This document shows, in pieces, positions 47,039 through 58,944 of a stretch of DNA of 64,000 nucleotides. The translations under genes were made by a program, and so were the position numbers. How positions within the stretch are numbered: position 1 is the first letter of the stretch; the number at the start of each line of letters is the position of its first letter. Origin of the DNA: Tetrahymena thermophila SB210 (lineage: Eukaryota; Ciliophora; Oligohymenophorea; Hymenostomatida; Tetrahymenidae); NCBI RefSeq assembly GCF_000189635.1, contig NW_002476369.1, forward strand, positions 203,928-267,927, in the 5' to 3' direction. Below the pieces are notes generated by a model. That model saw only the letters and a list, made by a program, of their open reading frames with translations, searched no databases and was not told the DNA's origin.

Positions 47039-47610
47039 TAAATTTAAGCCTGATTATCTTTATTAAAATAATGATAAAATGTGTTTTGTAATATGGAATT
47101 CTAATAGAATTTAATTTCTAAATTAAATTATTAAATTTGATTTTTTAATTTTTAGTATTTTCAGTTCTAAATAATCTTCGTGAAACACTTAAATTTATAT
47201 TTTAAGTTTTTTACAAAAATTAATTATTCAACATCACTAAGAAATGGAATATAAAAATACTTTACAAAAAACATAGAAAGTGGAATTTATTATTTCTTTA
47301 AAATATTGATTAAATTTTTTTTAACATAAAAAAGTCTTTAATGAATTTGTAAATAAATCTAATATTTAAAAATAAAAAATTAAACTTTGGATAAGTAATT
47401 AATTATAAAATCTATTTTTAAAAAAATATTTGTAAACTGAAGCATAAGTAATTTTTATTTTATTTTAATTTTTAACAAAATCTTTAAATTTTATTAACAT
47501 TTAGAAATTTAAAAAATAGTCTTCTAATACAATTTGTCTTAAATTTTTTAAAAACATACTATTTTTAATAGCAATAATTATAATTTAATTAAATTCTTTA
47601 ATATATAATT
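47039..47610. other. spacer between LRR array C and the coiled-coil gene pair
   Basis: A+T-rich; convergent 3' ends meet here. From about 47575 the sequence is homologous to the matching position downstream of the second gene (about 50160). Confidence 0.45.
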
Positions 47611-49077
47611 TCAAGCATTAGCGTCAATCAAAAAATATAATAGTTTAACCATTTATATACTTAGAATGTTTTAGAATTTTTAGAGCACAAGTATTTGTAA
47701 AATAGTATGAATTCCAATATTTAGTTCTTCATCATCAAAGATTAAGAAGGCTTTTTTTGCAAAAAATTAATCTAGACTTTGGCTATCTTTGATTATGTCA
47801 TAAAATTACTATTCTTCTGTTGTTATTCTATCAATTTTATCATACTTCTATGGGATCCAATTTTAAAAGTTATCATGAATACAAATGTCAACTATTTTCG
47901 ATGGTTCTTTGCTGGTTTTTTCTTTAATGAGATTATATAGTTTGTGGTATTCTTAAAAGCTACACTCCTAATCAATGGTTATTTCAATTTATTAATTAAA
48001 AATTTCTAAGTCAGTATCGAAGCTTTTAATAATATTTTCTATTTTATAAATTTTAAATTCTATCTTTTTACAAGAAATTATTTTAATTAATGATAGATCA
48101 ATATTTAATTTTTCGTTCTCTATGTAGTCTACTATTATATTTGAATAAGGTGAGTTTATTTAAATATTAGGAAATGAACCAGTATAGCAGGGGCCATAGT
48201 AATTGTAGACACCATCTAATTATATTTAGATAGTTTCGATTAAATGGCTTTTTTAAGAAATATCCAAATCGAAAAATGTAGTATGATCTGGGAATTCAGG
48301 ATAGCAGTCATGAGATCCTGATATATCACACTAACTAAAACCATATTGGTTATAATTATGGTCTAATACTTCAATGGATTTAAAGAAAAATTTTCCTACA
48401 CTTATTTAAAGGGAGTATGATATAAATTAATCATTTAATATTATTTTTTTACATAATTGTAATAATTTGGTTAATTACTTTAAACCTCTTAATTCTAAAA
48501 ATTGATTATCTTCTTATTGTAATTCAATATTTTTTTGTATTCTTTGAATATAAACTTTATATTTGACTATTAAAAAGTTTAGAAATTTCTCATTATTTAT
48601 TCTTTTTAGCTTTTCAATTTCTTTTGTCTATTTTTCAAAATTCTAATGCTTTATTTTTAATTTTACTCCATCCTCACTTTAATTTATTTCTTCATTGGAT
48701 AAATAAGATTCATCATCTTCAGATAATTTAGAATCAATTTGAGTACCCTTAGAAGCACAGTAAGGCTAATAGTCATGATTATATTTCAATTTTTAAGTTG
48801 TAATCTTTTGTTTTAAAATAGATAAAATGAGTTTTATTATCTTCAAAAATTGGTTTGATTTTATATTTGAGTTATTTTCCTAAAGTAAAGTTAATTTTTT
48901 AAAGATTTTAGGCTAAGCCATATAAAAGCTCATAATTTCATATTTAAAGTCTTAAGGTTTATTTTTTTTGTTTTGAAAAGTTTAGTATACCCATTTTTCT
49001 AAATGTTATATTTGCTTTTTAATAGAAAAACTCACATAAGACTAAATTATTTTTAAATCGCTTTTTAAGTATTCCAT
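47611..49077 (-). CDS. 488-aa protein of unknown function, tandem copy 1
   Basis: One uninterrupted frame starts at ATG 49077 (AGTAAAATGG context) and ends at TGA 47611-47613, with many TAA/TAG Gln codons. An N-terminal region of about 110 residues is followed by an acidic Ser/Glu stretch (about 117-136, SKLSEDDESYLSNEEINQSE) and a probable coiled coil (about 143-195). A folded-looking C-terminal half follows, with Cys/His residues at 250-258 (CDISGSHDC) and YGPCYTGSFP at 294-303. No signal peptide or membrane span. I do not recognise the family. The neighbour at 50201-51664 is a close paralogue with matching ends; the intact frames of both suggest function. Confidence 0.85.
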
Positions 49078-49585
49078 TTTACTTACTATTTGAATTTTTA
49101 TCTTTTTTTTGTATTATTTATTATTTATTTTTTAATTAATTTATTTTGATAGATAAGATTGAAAAATTCTTTAGCTTTTATTTAAGTTTTTGATTTTGTT
49201 TGTTTGTTTGTTTGAAAATAGTATAAAAACCCACATTAATTAATTATTTTGTCTACTTGATTGAAGTTTAAATTTAAATTTATTACTGAAACCCGCTTTT
49301 TATATTTAATTAATTTATGTAATAAAATTGCTAGTCATTTTGTTTCTTTTATATAAAAAATTCTTTAGCTTTATTTAAGTTTTTGATTTTGTTCGTTTGA
49401 AAATAGCATAAAAACCCGCATTAATTAATTAATTAATTATTTTGTCTACTTGATTGAAGTTTAAATTTAAATTTATTACTGAAACCCGCTTTTTATATTA
49501 AATTAAACTATGTAAATAAATTGCTAATTATTTTATTTCTTTTATATTAATAAATAATCAATTAAAATTAGTGATGAGTAGAGGT
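49078..49585. promoter_or_regulatory. 5' flank of the coiled-coil gene, present in tandem
   Basis: A block of about 200 bp containing TTTAGCTTTTATTTAAGTTT, ATAAAAACCC and ACCCGCTTTTTATAT occurs at about 49165-49310 and again at about 49365-49505. It occurs once upstream of the paralogue at about 51750-51905. The block is conserved with the genes and so probably holds the promoter; the ATAAAAACCC element is TATA-like. Confidence 0.5.
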
Positions 49586-49589
49586 TACT

Positions 49590-50135
49590 TATAATATCAA
49601 ATACAGTACCGTTCACGATATTTGAAATGCATATATATAATTCAAATAATATATTAAATTATTAAATATTTGATAGTGTATCCATTAATTTTAACAACTT
49701 CTTAGTATAGTCTTTCCCAACTGTTTAATATAATTTAAGCAGAGTTGAGGGGTCACATTTATTTCCTTTACTTTTTATTAGAAATTATTAATGAATGAAT
49801 ATTTAGTAGGTGGAAAATTTTCTTAATTTTAGATTTTAAATAGTTCAAATATTTTCAATTGGGTTTTAGTCTGGCGAATTTGAAGGCCAGTCAGAAACCC
49901 ATTTGATATATTGTCTTTTAAAAATTTAATACTCAAAGAAGCTGCATGCTTAGGGTCTTTATCATAAAAAAGGATACTTTGTTTATTACCATTTTAATAG
50001 GTTTTTCTATAATATTTTTATATACAGTTCAGAATTCAAATTATCTTAAAAAATGTGTAAATCTAGTGCTTCTAATTAATTTTGTTGAAAATAAAGATCT
50101 GTACCAACATTTTGAGTTTGGTAATATATATATAT
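49590..50135 (-). pseudogene. Tc1/mariner transposase relic
   Basis: Minus-strand fragments in three frames follow the order of a Tc1-family DDE transposase. First NLNSELYIKIL (about 50000-50045). Then FYDKDPKHAA (about 49940-49970), matching the family's D-P-K-H block around the second catalytic Asp. Then DWPSNSPDQNPIEN (49851-49892), the hallmark block around the third acidic residue. A C-terminal helix region continues to about 49590. At least two frameshifts and a TGA where the family has the Trp of ENLW destroy the gene. The N-terminal DNA-binding part and terminal repeats are not seen. It lies exactly between the two paralogous genes, inside the duplicated region, but is present once. 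Confidence 0.8.
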
Positions 50136-50143
50136 ATATATAT
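50123..50143. repeat. (TA)n tract
   Basis: About ten TA units at the upstream edge of the transposase relic; Tc1/mariner elements insert at TA. Confidence 0.9.
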
Positions 50144-50200
50144 TTAATTTAATTTTAATAACTTTAGTTATAATTTAATTAAATTATTTCATAAATAATT

Positions 50201-51664
50201 TCAAGCATTAGCGTCAATCAAAAAATATAACAGTTTAGCCATTTATATACTTAGAATGTTTTCGAATTTTTAGAGCACAAGTATTTGTAAAATAGTATGA
50301 ATTCCTATATTCAATTCTTCATCTTTAAAGATTAAGAAGGCTTTTTTTGCAAAAAATTAATCTAGACTTTGGCTATCTTTGATTATATCATAGAATTACT
50401 ATTCTTTTGTTATTATTCTTTCAATATTATCATACTTTTATGGGATCCAATTTGAAAAGTTATCATGAATATAAATGTCAACTATTTTCAATGGTTCTTT
50501 GCTGGTTTTTTCTAAAATGAGGTTATTTAGTTTTTGGTAATCTTAAAAGTTACACTACTAATAAATGATTATTTTAATTTATTAATCAAAAATTTCTAGG
50601 TCAGTTTCGAAGCTTTTAATAATATTTTCTATTTTAAAAATTTTAAATGTTATCTTTTTACAAGAAATAATTTTAATTAATGATAGATCAATATTTAATT
50701 CTATGTTCTTTGTGTAGTCTATTATTATATTTGAATAAGGAGAGTTTATTTAAATTTTAGGAAATGAACCAGTATAGTAGGGTCTATAGAAATTGTAGAC
50801 TCCATTTAATTATATTTCGATAGTTTTGATTAAATGGCTTTTTTAAGAAACATCCAAATTGAAAAATGAAGTATGATCTGGGAATTAATGAGAGCAGTCA
50901 TGATGTTCTTATATATCACACTTATTGAAACCATAAAGCTCATAATTATGGTCTAATACTTCCATAGACAAAAAGAAAAATTCACCTACTCTTATTTAAA
51001 GGGAGTATGATATAAATTAATCATTTAATATTATTTTTTTACATAATTGTAATAATTTGGTTAATAACTTTAAACCATTTAATTCTAAAGATAAATTATC
51101 ATCTTATTGTAATTCAATATTTTTTTCTATTCTTTGAATATAAACTTTATACTTGACTATTAAAAAGTTTATAAATTTCTCACTATTTATTCTTTTTAGC
51201 TTCTCTATTTCTTTTGTCTATTTTTTAAAATTCTAATGATTTATTTTTATTTTTACTTCATCATCACTTTAACTTATTTCTTCACTGGATAAGTAAGATT
51301 AGTCCTCAAATTATTTAGAATTATTTTTAAAACCCTTAAAAACGCAATAAGGCTGGTAGTCATGACTATATTCCAACCTTTAAGTTGTAATCTTTTGTTT
51401 TAAAATAGATAAAATGAATTTTATTGTCTCCATAAATTGGTCTGATTTTATATTTGAGTTACTATCCTAAAGTAAAGTTAACTTTTCAAAGATTTTAGGT
51501 TAAGCCTCATAAAAGCTCATAATTTTATATTCAAAGTATTAAGGTTTCTAATATTTGTCTTGAAAAGTTTAGTATACCCATTTTTCTAGATGTTATATTT
51601 ACTTTTTAATACAAAAATTTACATAAGACTAAATTATTTTTAAATCGCTTTTTAAGTATTCCAT
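50201..51664 (-). CDS. 487-aa protein of unknown function, tandem copy 2
   Basis: The frame is uninterrupted from ATG 51664 to TGA 50201-50203; I read all 488 codons without an in-frame TGA. It is a colinear paralogue of the protein at 47611-49077: same N terminus (MEYLKSDLKIIQSYV), same ending (LLYFLIDANA) and the same coiled-coil region. The acidic stretch is diverged. Cys250 and the CDI motif are kept, but CYTG has become YYTG, so that cysteine is not essential. Most differences are single substitutions and one codon is missing. Function unknown. Confidence 0.85.
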
Positions 51665-52669
51665 TTTATTTACTTATTGAATTTTTATCTTTTACTTTTG
51701 TTATTTATTATTTATTTATTTTTTAATTAATTTATTTTGATAGATAAGATTGAAAAATTCTTTAGCTTTTATTTAAGTTTTTGATTTTGTTTGTTTTTTT
51801 TGAAAATAGTACAAAAACCCAAAAACCCGCATTAATTAATTATTTGTCTACTTGTTTGAAGTATAAATTTAAATTTATTACTCAAACCGCTTTTTATATT
51901 TAATTAAATTACAAAATTTTTAAATTAAGTATCTCACTCTTAGAAAATATAATTGAAATTTCTAAGTTTTTTTAAATTTGAAAAAAAATATTAATTTTTA
52001 TCTTGTAAATTTCCAATCATAGCTCACTCAATTTACAAAATAATTTTAATAACATTTATAAAAAAAAAATATACAGTAAGATTAAAATTTAAATATATGA
52101 CTACATAAATGTTTCTTGTTTATTTTCACTTAGTACTGATATTATCGATATCTTATAACATAGTAACCACTCCTTTTTGAATAATAATTTCTAATTTTTT
52201 GACTATTCGCTAAATGAAATCTATGAAAACAAATTAACTCTCTCAAAAATATAATGAATATATTCATATTTTACTCAATAAATATCATTAATTTCTATTT
52301 TTAATGCTTTGTCTATTTATGGTAATACATATTAGAAAATTTTACTATATTAATCAGCTTTAGATAGAAGCATAATCAATTCAAATAAGTAAAGTAAAGT
52401 AAAGTAAATTAAATTTAATAAATAAAATAATTTTTGAGCAATAATACTTTTTTTAGGGGATTTAAAAAAATGAATAATAATAGGAAATTATTTAAAAAAA
52501 ATTATTTTTCTAATTAAAATTTATAAAAAATATAAAAAATTTGCTTAAATTTTAATTCTAATAATTATTCAGTTTTAAAAACAAATCATTTATAAATTAT
52601 TAAAAAAGTTAATTTAATGTTAATACAATTAGACAGACTAAACACATTTAAATAAGTTATTTAGAAGAT
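51665..52669. promoter_or_regulatory. 5' flank of copy 2, then 3' region of P450 copy 1
   Basis: The first 250 bp are homologous to the 5' flank of the first coiled-coil gene. From about 52121 onward the sequence is the left end of the segmental duplication shared with 61531 onward. A short AAGTA/AAAGT tandem (GTAAAGTAAAGTAAAGTAAA at about 52388-52407) is shorter in the partner. Confidence 0.5.
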
Positions 52670-54599
52670 TCAATAAGCTTGTCTTTTAGTTAGGTTTAAA
52701 ATTAGAGGATTTTTTATTTGATAATTTTATTTAATAACAAATTCCAAAACGAAATCATTTGGCATTTGTGGAATCTAATATTTTTTTACAAATTCAACAA
52801 GTACAATTTTTGCTTGCAAATTTGCAAGATGCTGACCTATACAGTTTCTCATTCCGCCAGAGAAAGGCAAATAGACAAACGGATTTTCTTTGATAATGTT
52901 TTCAGCAGAATGATCAAGCCATCTGTTTGGATTAAATGTTAGAGGGTCTTTGAAGTATGTTTCATCAATTTAATTGCTAATCAAACCCACATTAACGTAA
53001 GTACCTTTTTAAATATTATAATTTCCTATTTTATGGTCAACCTTAGCTTCACGGGTAAATAAAATAGGGGCACTTGTATTTATTCTGATTGTTTCTTTGA
53101 AACAGGCCTAAAGAAAATCTAACTTTTAAATATCAGAAAATGAGTAATTTTAGGGTAGACTCAAAACTTCTTTTTCTACTAATTTAAAGTAATCAGGATT
53201 TTTGATTAAATAGTACAACATCATAGTTAAAACACTTGCTAAAGTGTCTCTTGAAGCAAAATAAAGGCTAAAAGTAAGCTCTAATATATCAATAATTTCT
53301 TTTTCTTCATCCAATTTATGTCCTTCTTTAATTAAAAGAGCAATTATATTAATATTTTCTGACTCTTTGTTCTACTCAGCATGAGATTTCTCTCTTTTAA
53401 TAGTATCTAAAATAATGTTTTTCATCTATTAGCGCACATATTAAACTTTTTCACAGATAATCCTATCTGATTTTCTGAGTTTAAGCTTCACAAATCTCTC
53501 TCCTAAGATGCCAGGGATAAGATTCAAATAATGTTAAAAAATTTCAAAGCACATTGTGTCAATTGCATCGTAAGGATTCTTGCCATCAATTTTATAGTCA
53601 TCTATGTTAGCGCCCATAAAAATTTAAACAGAAATAGCGCTATTAATTGCTTCAAACGACTTTTAAACTGAAAAATTTGAGTCATTTTCTACTCTATCAA
53701 GCATCATTTTTGAAATTTTGCGAATGCTATTTAAATAATTTACTACAACATCAAACTTAAATAACTTAGAAATAAATTTTCTTTTGCTCTTCCATTTTTC
53801 TCCTTCTTCTAAAGCAATACCATTTCCAAGAAATTATTTAAATCCAACTACAGGAGCCTCAAACTTGATGTAGTTCTACTGATTTTATAAAAACTCATTA
53901 ATCAGATTGGGATTTGTAAATATTAAAAGTGCTCTATCTAGTAAATTAGACAATATAGCATCTTCTCCTTTAAATTTATCATCAAATTTAATGTATTTTA
54001 TAGTCTTTAAATTATCACTCGATGAATAATCCATCCATTCTTTAGCCATACCAGTAACTGGATAGTATTTGTACTCTTTAATTCCTTAATTAGCATAAAA
54101 GCGCATAGCCATTTTAGTTAAAACATAATATTTTATTACTAAAAATATTATAAATGCGAGAATCGAAGCACCAATAAGCTCTAAAAAAGCCATATTATTA
54201 TTTTTTAATTATTTCAAATTAAGTAAAGCAATTCAATTTATTTATTTATTATTAATTTTATAGATTTATGTTGACTGGGTCTATTTGAATAGCGCTCATA
54301 ACTTTTATTTGTGGTAAAAATGTTTGTAATCAGAATTTGAATCTAATAAATTCTTAATTTAAAATGAAGAGATTCAGGCTGAAATAAAATATCTTTTTGT
54401 AATCAAAAATTTAATCTTATATTTTTCGGATTAAGCCTGAGCTGAATTAAAGATATATTTATCGAACATATAATTTAATAGTAAGAATATTAAAGAAAGA
54501 ATGCATAATTTTGGAGAAGTTTCTAAATGATTTTTATAAAATTAAAGCTAAATTTCATTTTATCTATTATAGCTAAATGCCTTTCTAAAATCTAGTGAT
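52121..54599. repeat. segmental duplication with P450 gene, copy 1 (partner 61531-64000)
   Basis: The copies start together at TATTTTCACTTAGTACTGAT (52121 and 61531) and stay colinear to the window end, with offset 9410 falling to 9401 through small indels in the noncoding part. The boundary of the partner lies beyond base 64000. Confidence 0.95.
52670..54193 (-). CDS. cytochrome P450 monooxygenase, copy 1
   Basis: A 507-residue, intronless frame runs from ATG 54193 to TGA 52670-52672; this is the usual length for a microsomal P450. An N-terminal membrane anchor spans about residues 5-24 (ELIGASILAFIIFLVIKYY). The I-helix oxygen-activation motif is ASRDT (313-317), with Ser in place of the usual Gly. 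The K-helix ExxR is ETIR (367-370), the PERF-like segment is NPNRW (421-425), and the haem-binding loop is FSGGMRNCIG with the axial Cys at 451 (codon 52841-52843). All P450 landmarks are present in the right order, so it is probably active: NADPH-dependent oxidation at the ER membrane of an unknown lipid or xenobiotic. A near-identical copy lies at 62071-63594. Confidence 0.96.
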
Positions 54600-55056
54600 C
54601 TTGTATTACTTTTTTGGGAAAATCCTTAATTTTAAAAAAATATTTTCTTAAATAAAAATACCGTAGGTACTCTTGAGTAAGGATGAACAAAAATATTTTA
54701 TTTAAAAAATTTTTCCTCCTTATACCTTAATAAGATGTTCTTGCAAAAAAAAACTAATGAAATTTGATTTATCTTGAGATATGGTAGATATAATAAATCT
54801 ACTGATTACTAGACTAAAACAGAAATAAATACCTACTAAATAGAAAATTAATATTTAATTATCAATATAAAATTAACTTTTTTGTGATATCTCTTACTAA
54901 AAGCAAATTTATAAATTTACATTTGACAATTATTATAAATTATTTGTTATTTTTATTCAAATTAACTTGAAATAAAGTTCAATTATATTATTTTTGTATT
55001 TTTGATTAATTAAATTTCCATAAATTTTCATTCAAAATTATTGTAAAAAAAAATAA
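54194..55056. promoter_or_regulatory. 5' region of P450 copy 1 and spacer
   Basis: To 54599 this is duplicated almost base for base at 63595-64000 (one difference noted, near 54321), so it carries the shared promoter. A GATTCAGGCTGA...GGATTAAGCCTGAGCTG segment (about 54371-54440) contains a partial inverted repeat. Nothing is recognised in 54600-55056. Confidence 0.45.
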
Positions 55057-58000
55057 ATGATATAATAGAATAAGTATTTCTAAGATCTAAAAATAGTAAA
55101 TATTGATTTTGTATTGAATATATCAAATAAAAAAATTATTGTTTATTTTTAATAATACAAAAGTTCTTAAACTCTCCACTTTAATCTCATTAGGTTCTCC
55201 ACATTGATCTGAAGTATATTTAATTTATTAATATTATTATTATTATTATTATTATTGATGTTTTTATTATTTAGAATTCAAGTTATTTTGAATATTATTA
55301 TTTTTATATATGTTTATTTATTTGTATTAATTAATACAAATATATTTTTTAATTATTTTAACTTACTTTTATCTCAATTTTTATTTCGAATATTCATTGT
55401 TAATTTTTTATTATTTGATACTTTTTCTTCATTTTTTTTTTCTAACTAACTAACTAAATATTTTTCCCTTCTAATTAACTAAATAACTAAATATTTTATC
55501 TTCAATATCTTAAAAGTAAAAATTAAATTGGTGATGAAGGAGCATAAAATTTAGGTTTTAGTTTAGCAAAGTGCACTAATCTCTCAAAATTGGTACTAGA
55601 TCTTAAGTAAAAGCAGTTGATTTGTTATGGCTTTTTATATTTTTTATATAAAAACGAGTTTAAAACAATATAACTTAATAATAGCGTTTTATTTAATTTT
55701 TTTTTTCTTTTTTTTGTTCTGGCAGGTCTTGTTTTTTTTCTTTTAGTTTATAAATTTTACTCATTTTTTCATTTTCAACTTTTATTTTATTATTAATTCA
55801 CTTCTTACTATTTAATATTTTTTCTTCATTTTTCCTTCTAACTAACTAACTAATTAATTAATTATTTATTTCTTCTTCGATATTTAAAAAGTGAAAATAA
55901 AATTGGTGCAATAGGTGTATCAGGCATAGGTTCTGCTTTAGAAAAATGTAAAAATCTTTCAAATTTGACGCTTAATATTGAGTAAAACAATTTATTTGTT
56001 TTGAATTGCCATACTTATTAGTATAATATAAAAACGAATTTAAAAATCCTTTTAATTTATTTAAAAGTTTTTTATTAGATTTATTTTACTTTTTTTTTTT
56101 CATTGCTTGTTAGTCTAAATTATTTTTTCATTTTCAATGTTTGCTTTAATTATAAATTAATTTATTAATTAAATTATTTATTTCTTATTATTTCATATTT
56201 TCCTTCTAACCAACTAATTAACTATTATTTTTTATTCAATATTTAAAAAGTAAAAATTAAATTGATGATAAAAGTGCATCATAATTAGGTTCTGCTTTAG
56301 CAAATTGCACTAATCTCTCAAATTTGACACTAAATCTTAGGTAAAAACAGTTTGGATTGAATTATTTTTAATATAAAAATGAATTTAAAACAATATTACT
56401 TTAATTTATTTATTTATTAACCTTTTATTTATTTTATTTTTCTTTTTTTTATAATGTATGCTTGTATTTTTTTTCTTTGTTTGTTAGTTTAACTCATTTT
56501 TCCATTTTCAAGTTTTAGTTTTATTGTTAATTAATTTATTAATTAATTCATTTCTTATTATTTCATATTTTTTCTATACTTTTTCCTTCTAAATAACTAA
56601 TTAGCTTTTTATTTTTTATTCAATATTTAAAAAGATGCAATAATATTGGTACGATTGGTGTGTAAGGTTTAGGTCTTGCTTTAGCAAAGTGCATTAATCT
56701 CTCAAATCTGGAACTTAATCTTGGGTAAAAAATTTATTTGCTGTGGATTGTGATATTTTTTAATTGAAAAATTATAAGAAGCTTTTTATTTAATTTCATT
56801 TTATTCTTCTTGTGTTTTTTTTCTTTGTCAATTTAACTCATATTTACATTTTTAGCATTTGCTTTTATTTTTAATTTATTTAATTCTTATTAATTAATAT
56901 TTTTTACTTCATTTTTTTCTTCTAACTAACTAATTAACTATATTTTTTTTCTTCAATATTTAAAAAGGGTTAATTAAATTAATGCAATTGGAACATCAAG
57001 CTTAGGTTTTTCTTTAGCAGAGTGCTCTAATCTCTCAAATTTGATACTTTATCTTTAGTAAAACAGTTTATTTGTTTTGGATTGCCAAAAAAATGAATTT
57101 TAAATAATAAAAATAACTCTTTTAATTTATTTATTAGCTTTTTTAAAATTATGCTTGCATTTTTTTTATTTGCTTATTAATTTAACTTATTTTTCCATTA
57201 TCAACTGTTGCTTTTATTATTAATTAATTCATTTTGTATTTTTAATTTATTAAACTAACTAATAAACTATCTATTTTTTTTCAATATTTAAACAGGTCTA
57301 ATTAAATTGGTGATGAAGGTGTATTAGGCTTAAGTTTTGCTTTAGGAAAGTGCACTAATCTCTCAAATTTAGAACTTTGTCTTTAGTAAAAATATTTTAT
57401 TTGTTTTGGATTGCTATCAATTTTAACATAAAAACAAATTTAAAACAATATAATTAATTAACTCTTTTAATATAAGTGTATTTATTAGTGTTTTATTTGA
57501 TTTATATATAATTATTATTCTGCTTGCATTTTTTTATTTGTTTGTTAATTTATCTCATTTTTTCATTTTCAACTTTTGCTTTTATTTTAATAAATTTCTA
57601 ATTATTTAATGTTTGTTTCTTCTTATTAACTATATATTTTTCTTCAATATTTAAAAAGGTTTAATTAAATTGGTGATGAAAGTGTATTAGGGTTAGGTTC
57701 TGCTTTAACAAAGTGTACTAATCTCTCAAATTTAACACTTGATCTTGGGTAAAAACTGTTTATTTGTTTATCATTATTTGTTAATTTAATTTATTTTTTT
57801 ATTTTCAACTTTTGCCTTTATTATTAATTAATTTCTTCCTTCTAATAAACTTATGAACTTTATCTGTTTTCTTAAATAATTAAAAGATTTAATTAAATTG
57901 GCAATGAAGGTGCATCAAGCTTAGGTTTTGCATTAAGTAAGTTCACTAATCTCTCAAATTTGGAACTTAGCCTTGAGTAAAAACAGTTTATTTGTTTTGG

Positions 58001-58625
58001 ATTGATATATTTTCTAATATAAAAATGAATATAAATTAACATAACTAGCTCTTCTAATTTATTTAACTTGATTTTCTTTTATTCTTATTCTGATTGTGTT
58101 TTTTTTGTTTTTTAATTTTCAACTTTTACTCTTATTGATAATTAATTAATTTTTTATTATTTCATTTATCCCTTCATATTAACTAATTAATTTTATATTT
58201 ATTTTTAATATTTAAAAAGCTAAAATTAAATTGGCGATGATGGTGCATAAGGTTTAGGTTCAGGTTTAGGAAAGTGCAATAATCTCTAAAAATTAGTACT
58301 TGCTCTTAGGTATAAAATTTTTTTTTTTGGATTATGATATTTTTTAATATCAAAATGAATTTTTTATAATAAATTCTTTTAATTTATTTATTAGCTTTTT
58401 ATTTGATTATTTTTCTTGTTATAATTTATTTTACTTATGATTTTTATTGATTTAAAATTATATATTTTATTTAAAAATTGTATTGTTTTAAATCTTTTTA
58501 AGCTACTTTCACTAATTTAAAATAAAAGTATAAACGAAATGAATGAATCATAATAATTAAAAGTAGAAACCAAGTGTCGTAAATCAAAAAGATTGGTTAT
58601 CTTTAAAAATTATTTCTTATTATGA
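55057..58625 (+). CDS. LRR array D: nine-repeat leucine-rich-repeat gene
   Basis: Nine 90-nt phase-2 exons: 55517-55606, 55892-55981, 56251-56340, 56635-56724, 56968-57057, 57296-57385, 57659-57748, 57887-57976 and 58220-58309; terminal exon 58529-58625 with KSKRLVIFKNYFLL then TGA. All acceptors and donors are intact. The repeats follow NQIGDEGxxxLGxALxKC and TNLSNLxLxL. A 5' exon homologous to that of array B starts at ATG 55057. Up to its donor (GTATAT at 55214) it is 157 nt, one base out of phase, because a base is missing in an A run near 55160. So either the start differs or the first exon is frameshifted. The nine repeats themselves look functional. Probably an intracellular RI-type LRR scaffold. 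Confidence 0.78.
55226..55256. repeat. (ATT)n microsatellite in first intron of array D
   Basis: About eight to ten ATT units just after the proposed first exon; length-unstable but intronic. Confidence 0.85.
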
Positions 58626-58944
58626 TAAACAAGTGATGAAAAAGGATGAATAGATGTAATAATATTTGAATAATATAATATGTAAAAAATGTTTTATTGA
58701 AATTTATGAAATTTTTGAATGTATAAATTTGTTTTTTACTGAAAATACTTAATTCAATAAATCTAATTGATAGAATTTGTAATTCTAATTATTAATTAGA
58801 ATATATATTAAATTATTAATGAAATTTAGAATTTGTTGATAAAAATTAAAAAAATTACTAACAAGGATAAAAAAATCTTAAAAAACATAGATTTATTTTT
58901 TTAATTAATTAATTAATTAAATGAAAGTTTTATTTAGATGATCA
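58626..58944. other. spacer between convergent LRR array D and the GTPase gene
   Basis: A+T-rich, no features; the two genes end toward each other. Confidence 0.5.

Noticed and set aside
49946..50152. Plus-strand 68-codon frame
   Set aside because: It is antisense to the Tc1 transposase relic, whose family blocks are on the minus strand.
52718..52942. Plus-strand 74-codon frame
   Set aside because: It is antisense to the haem-binding region of the P450 gene.
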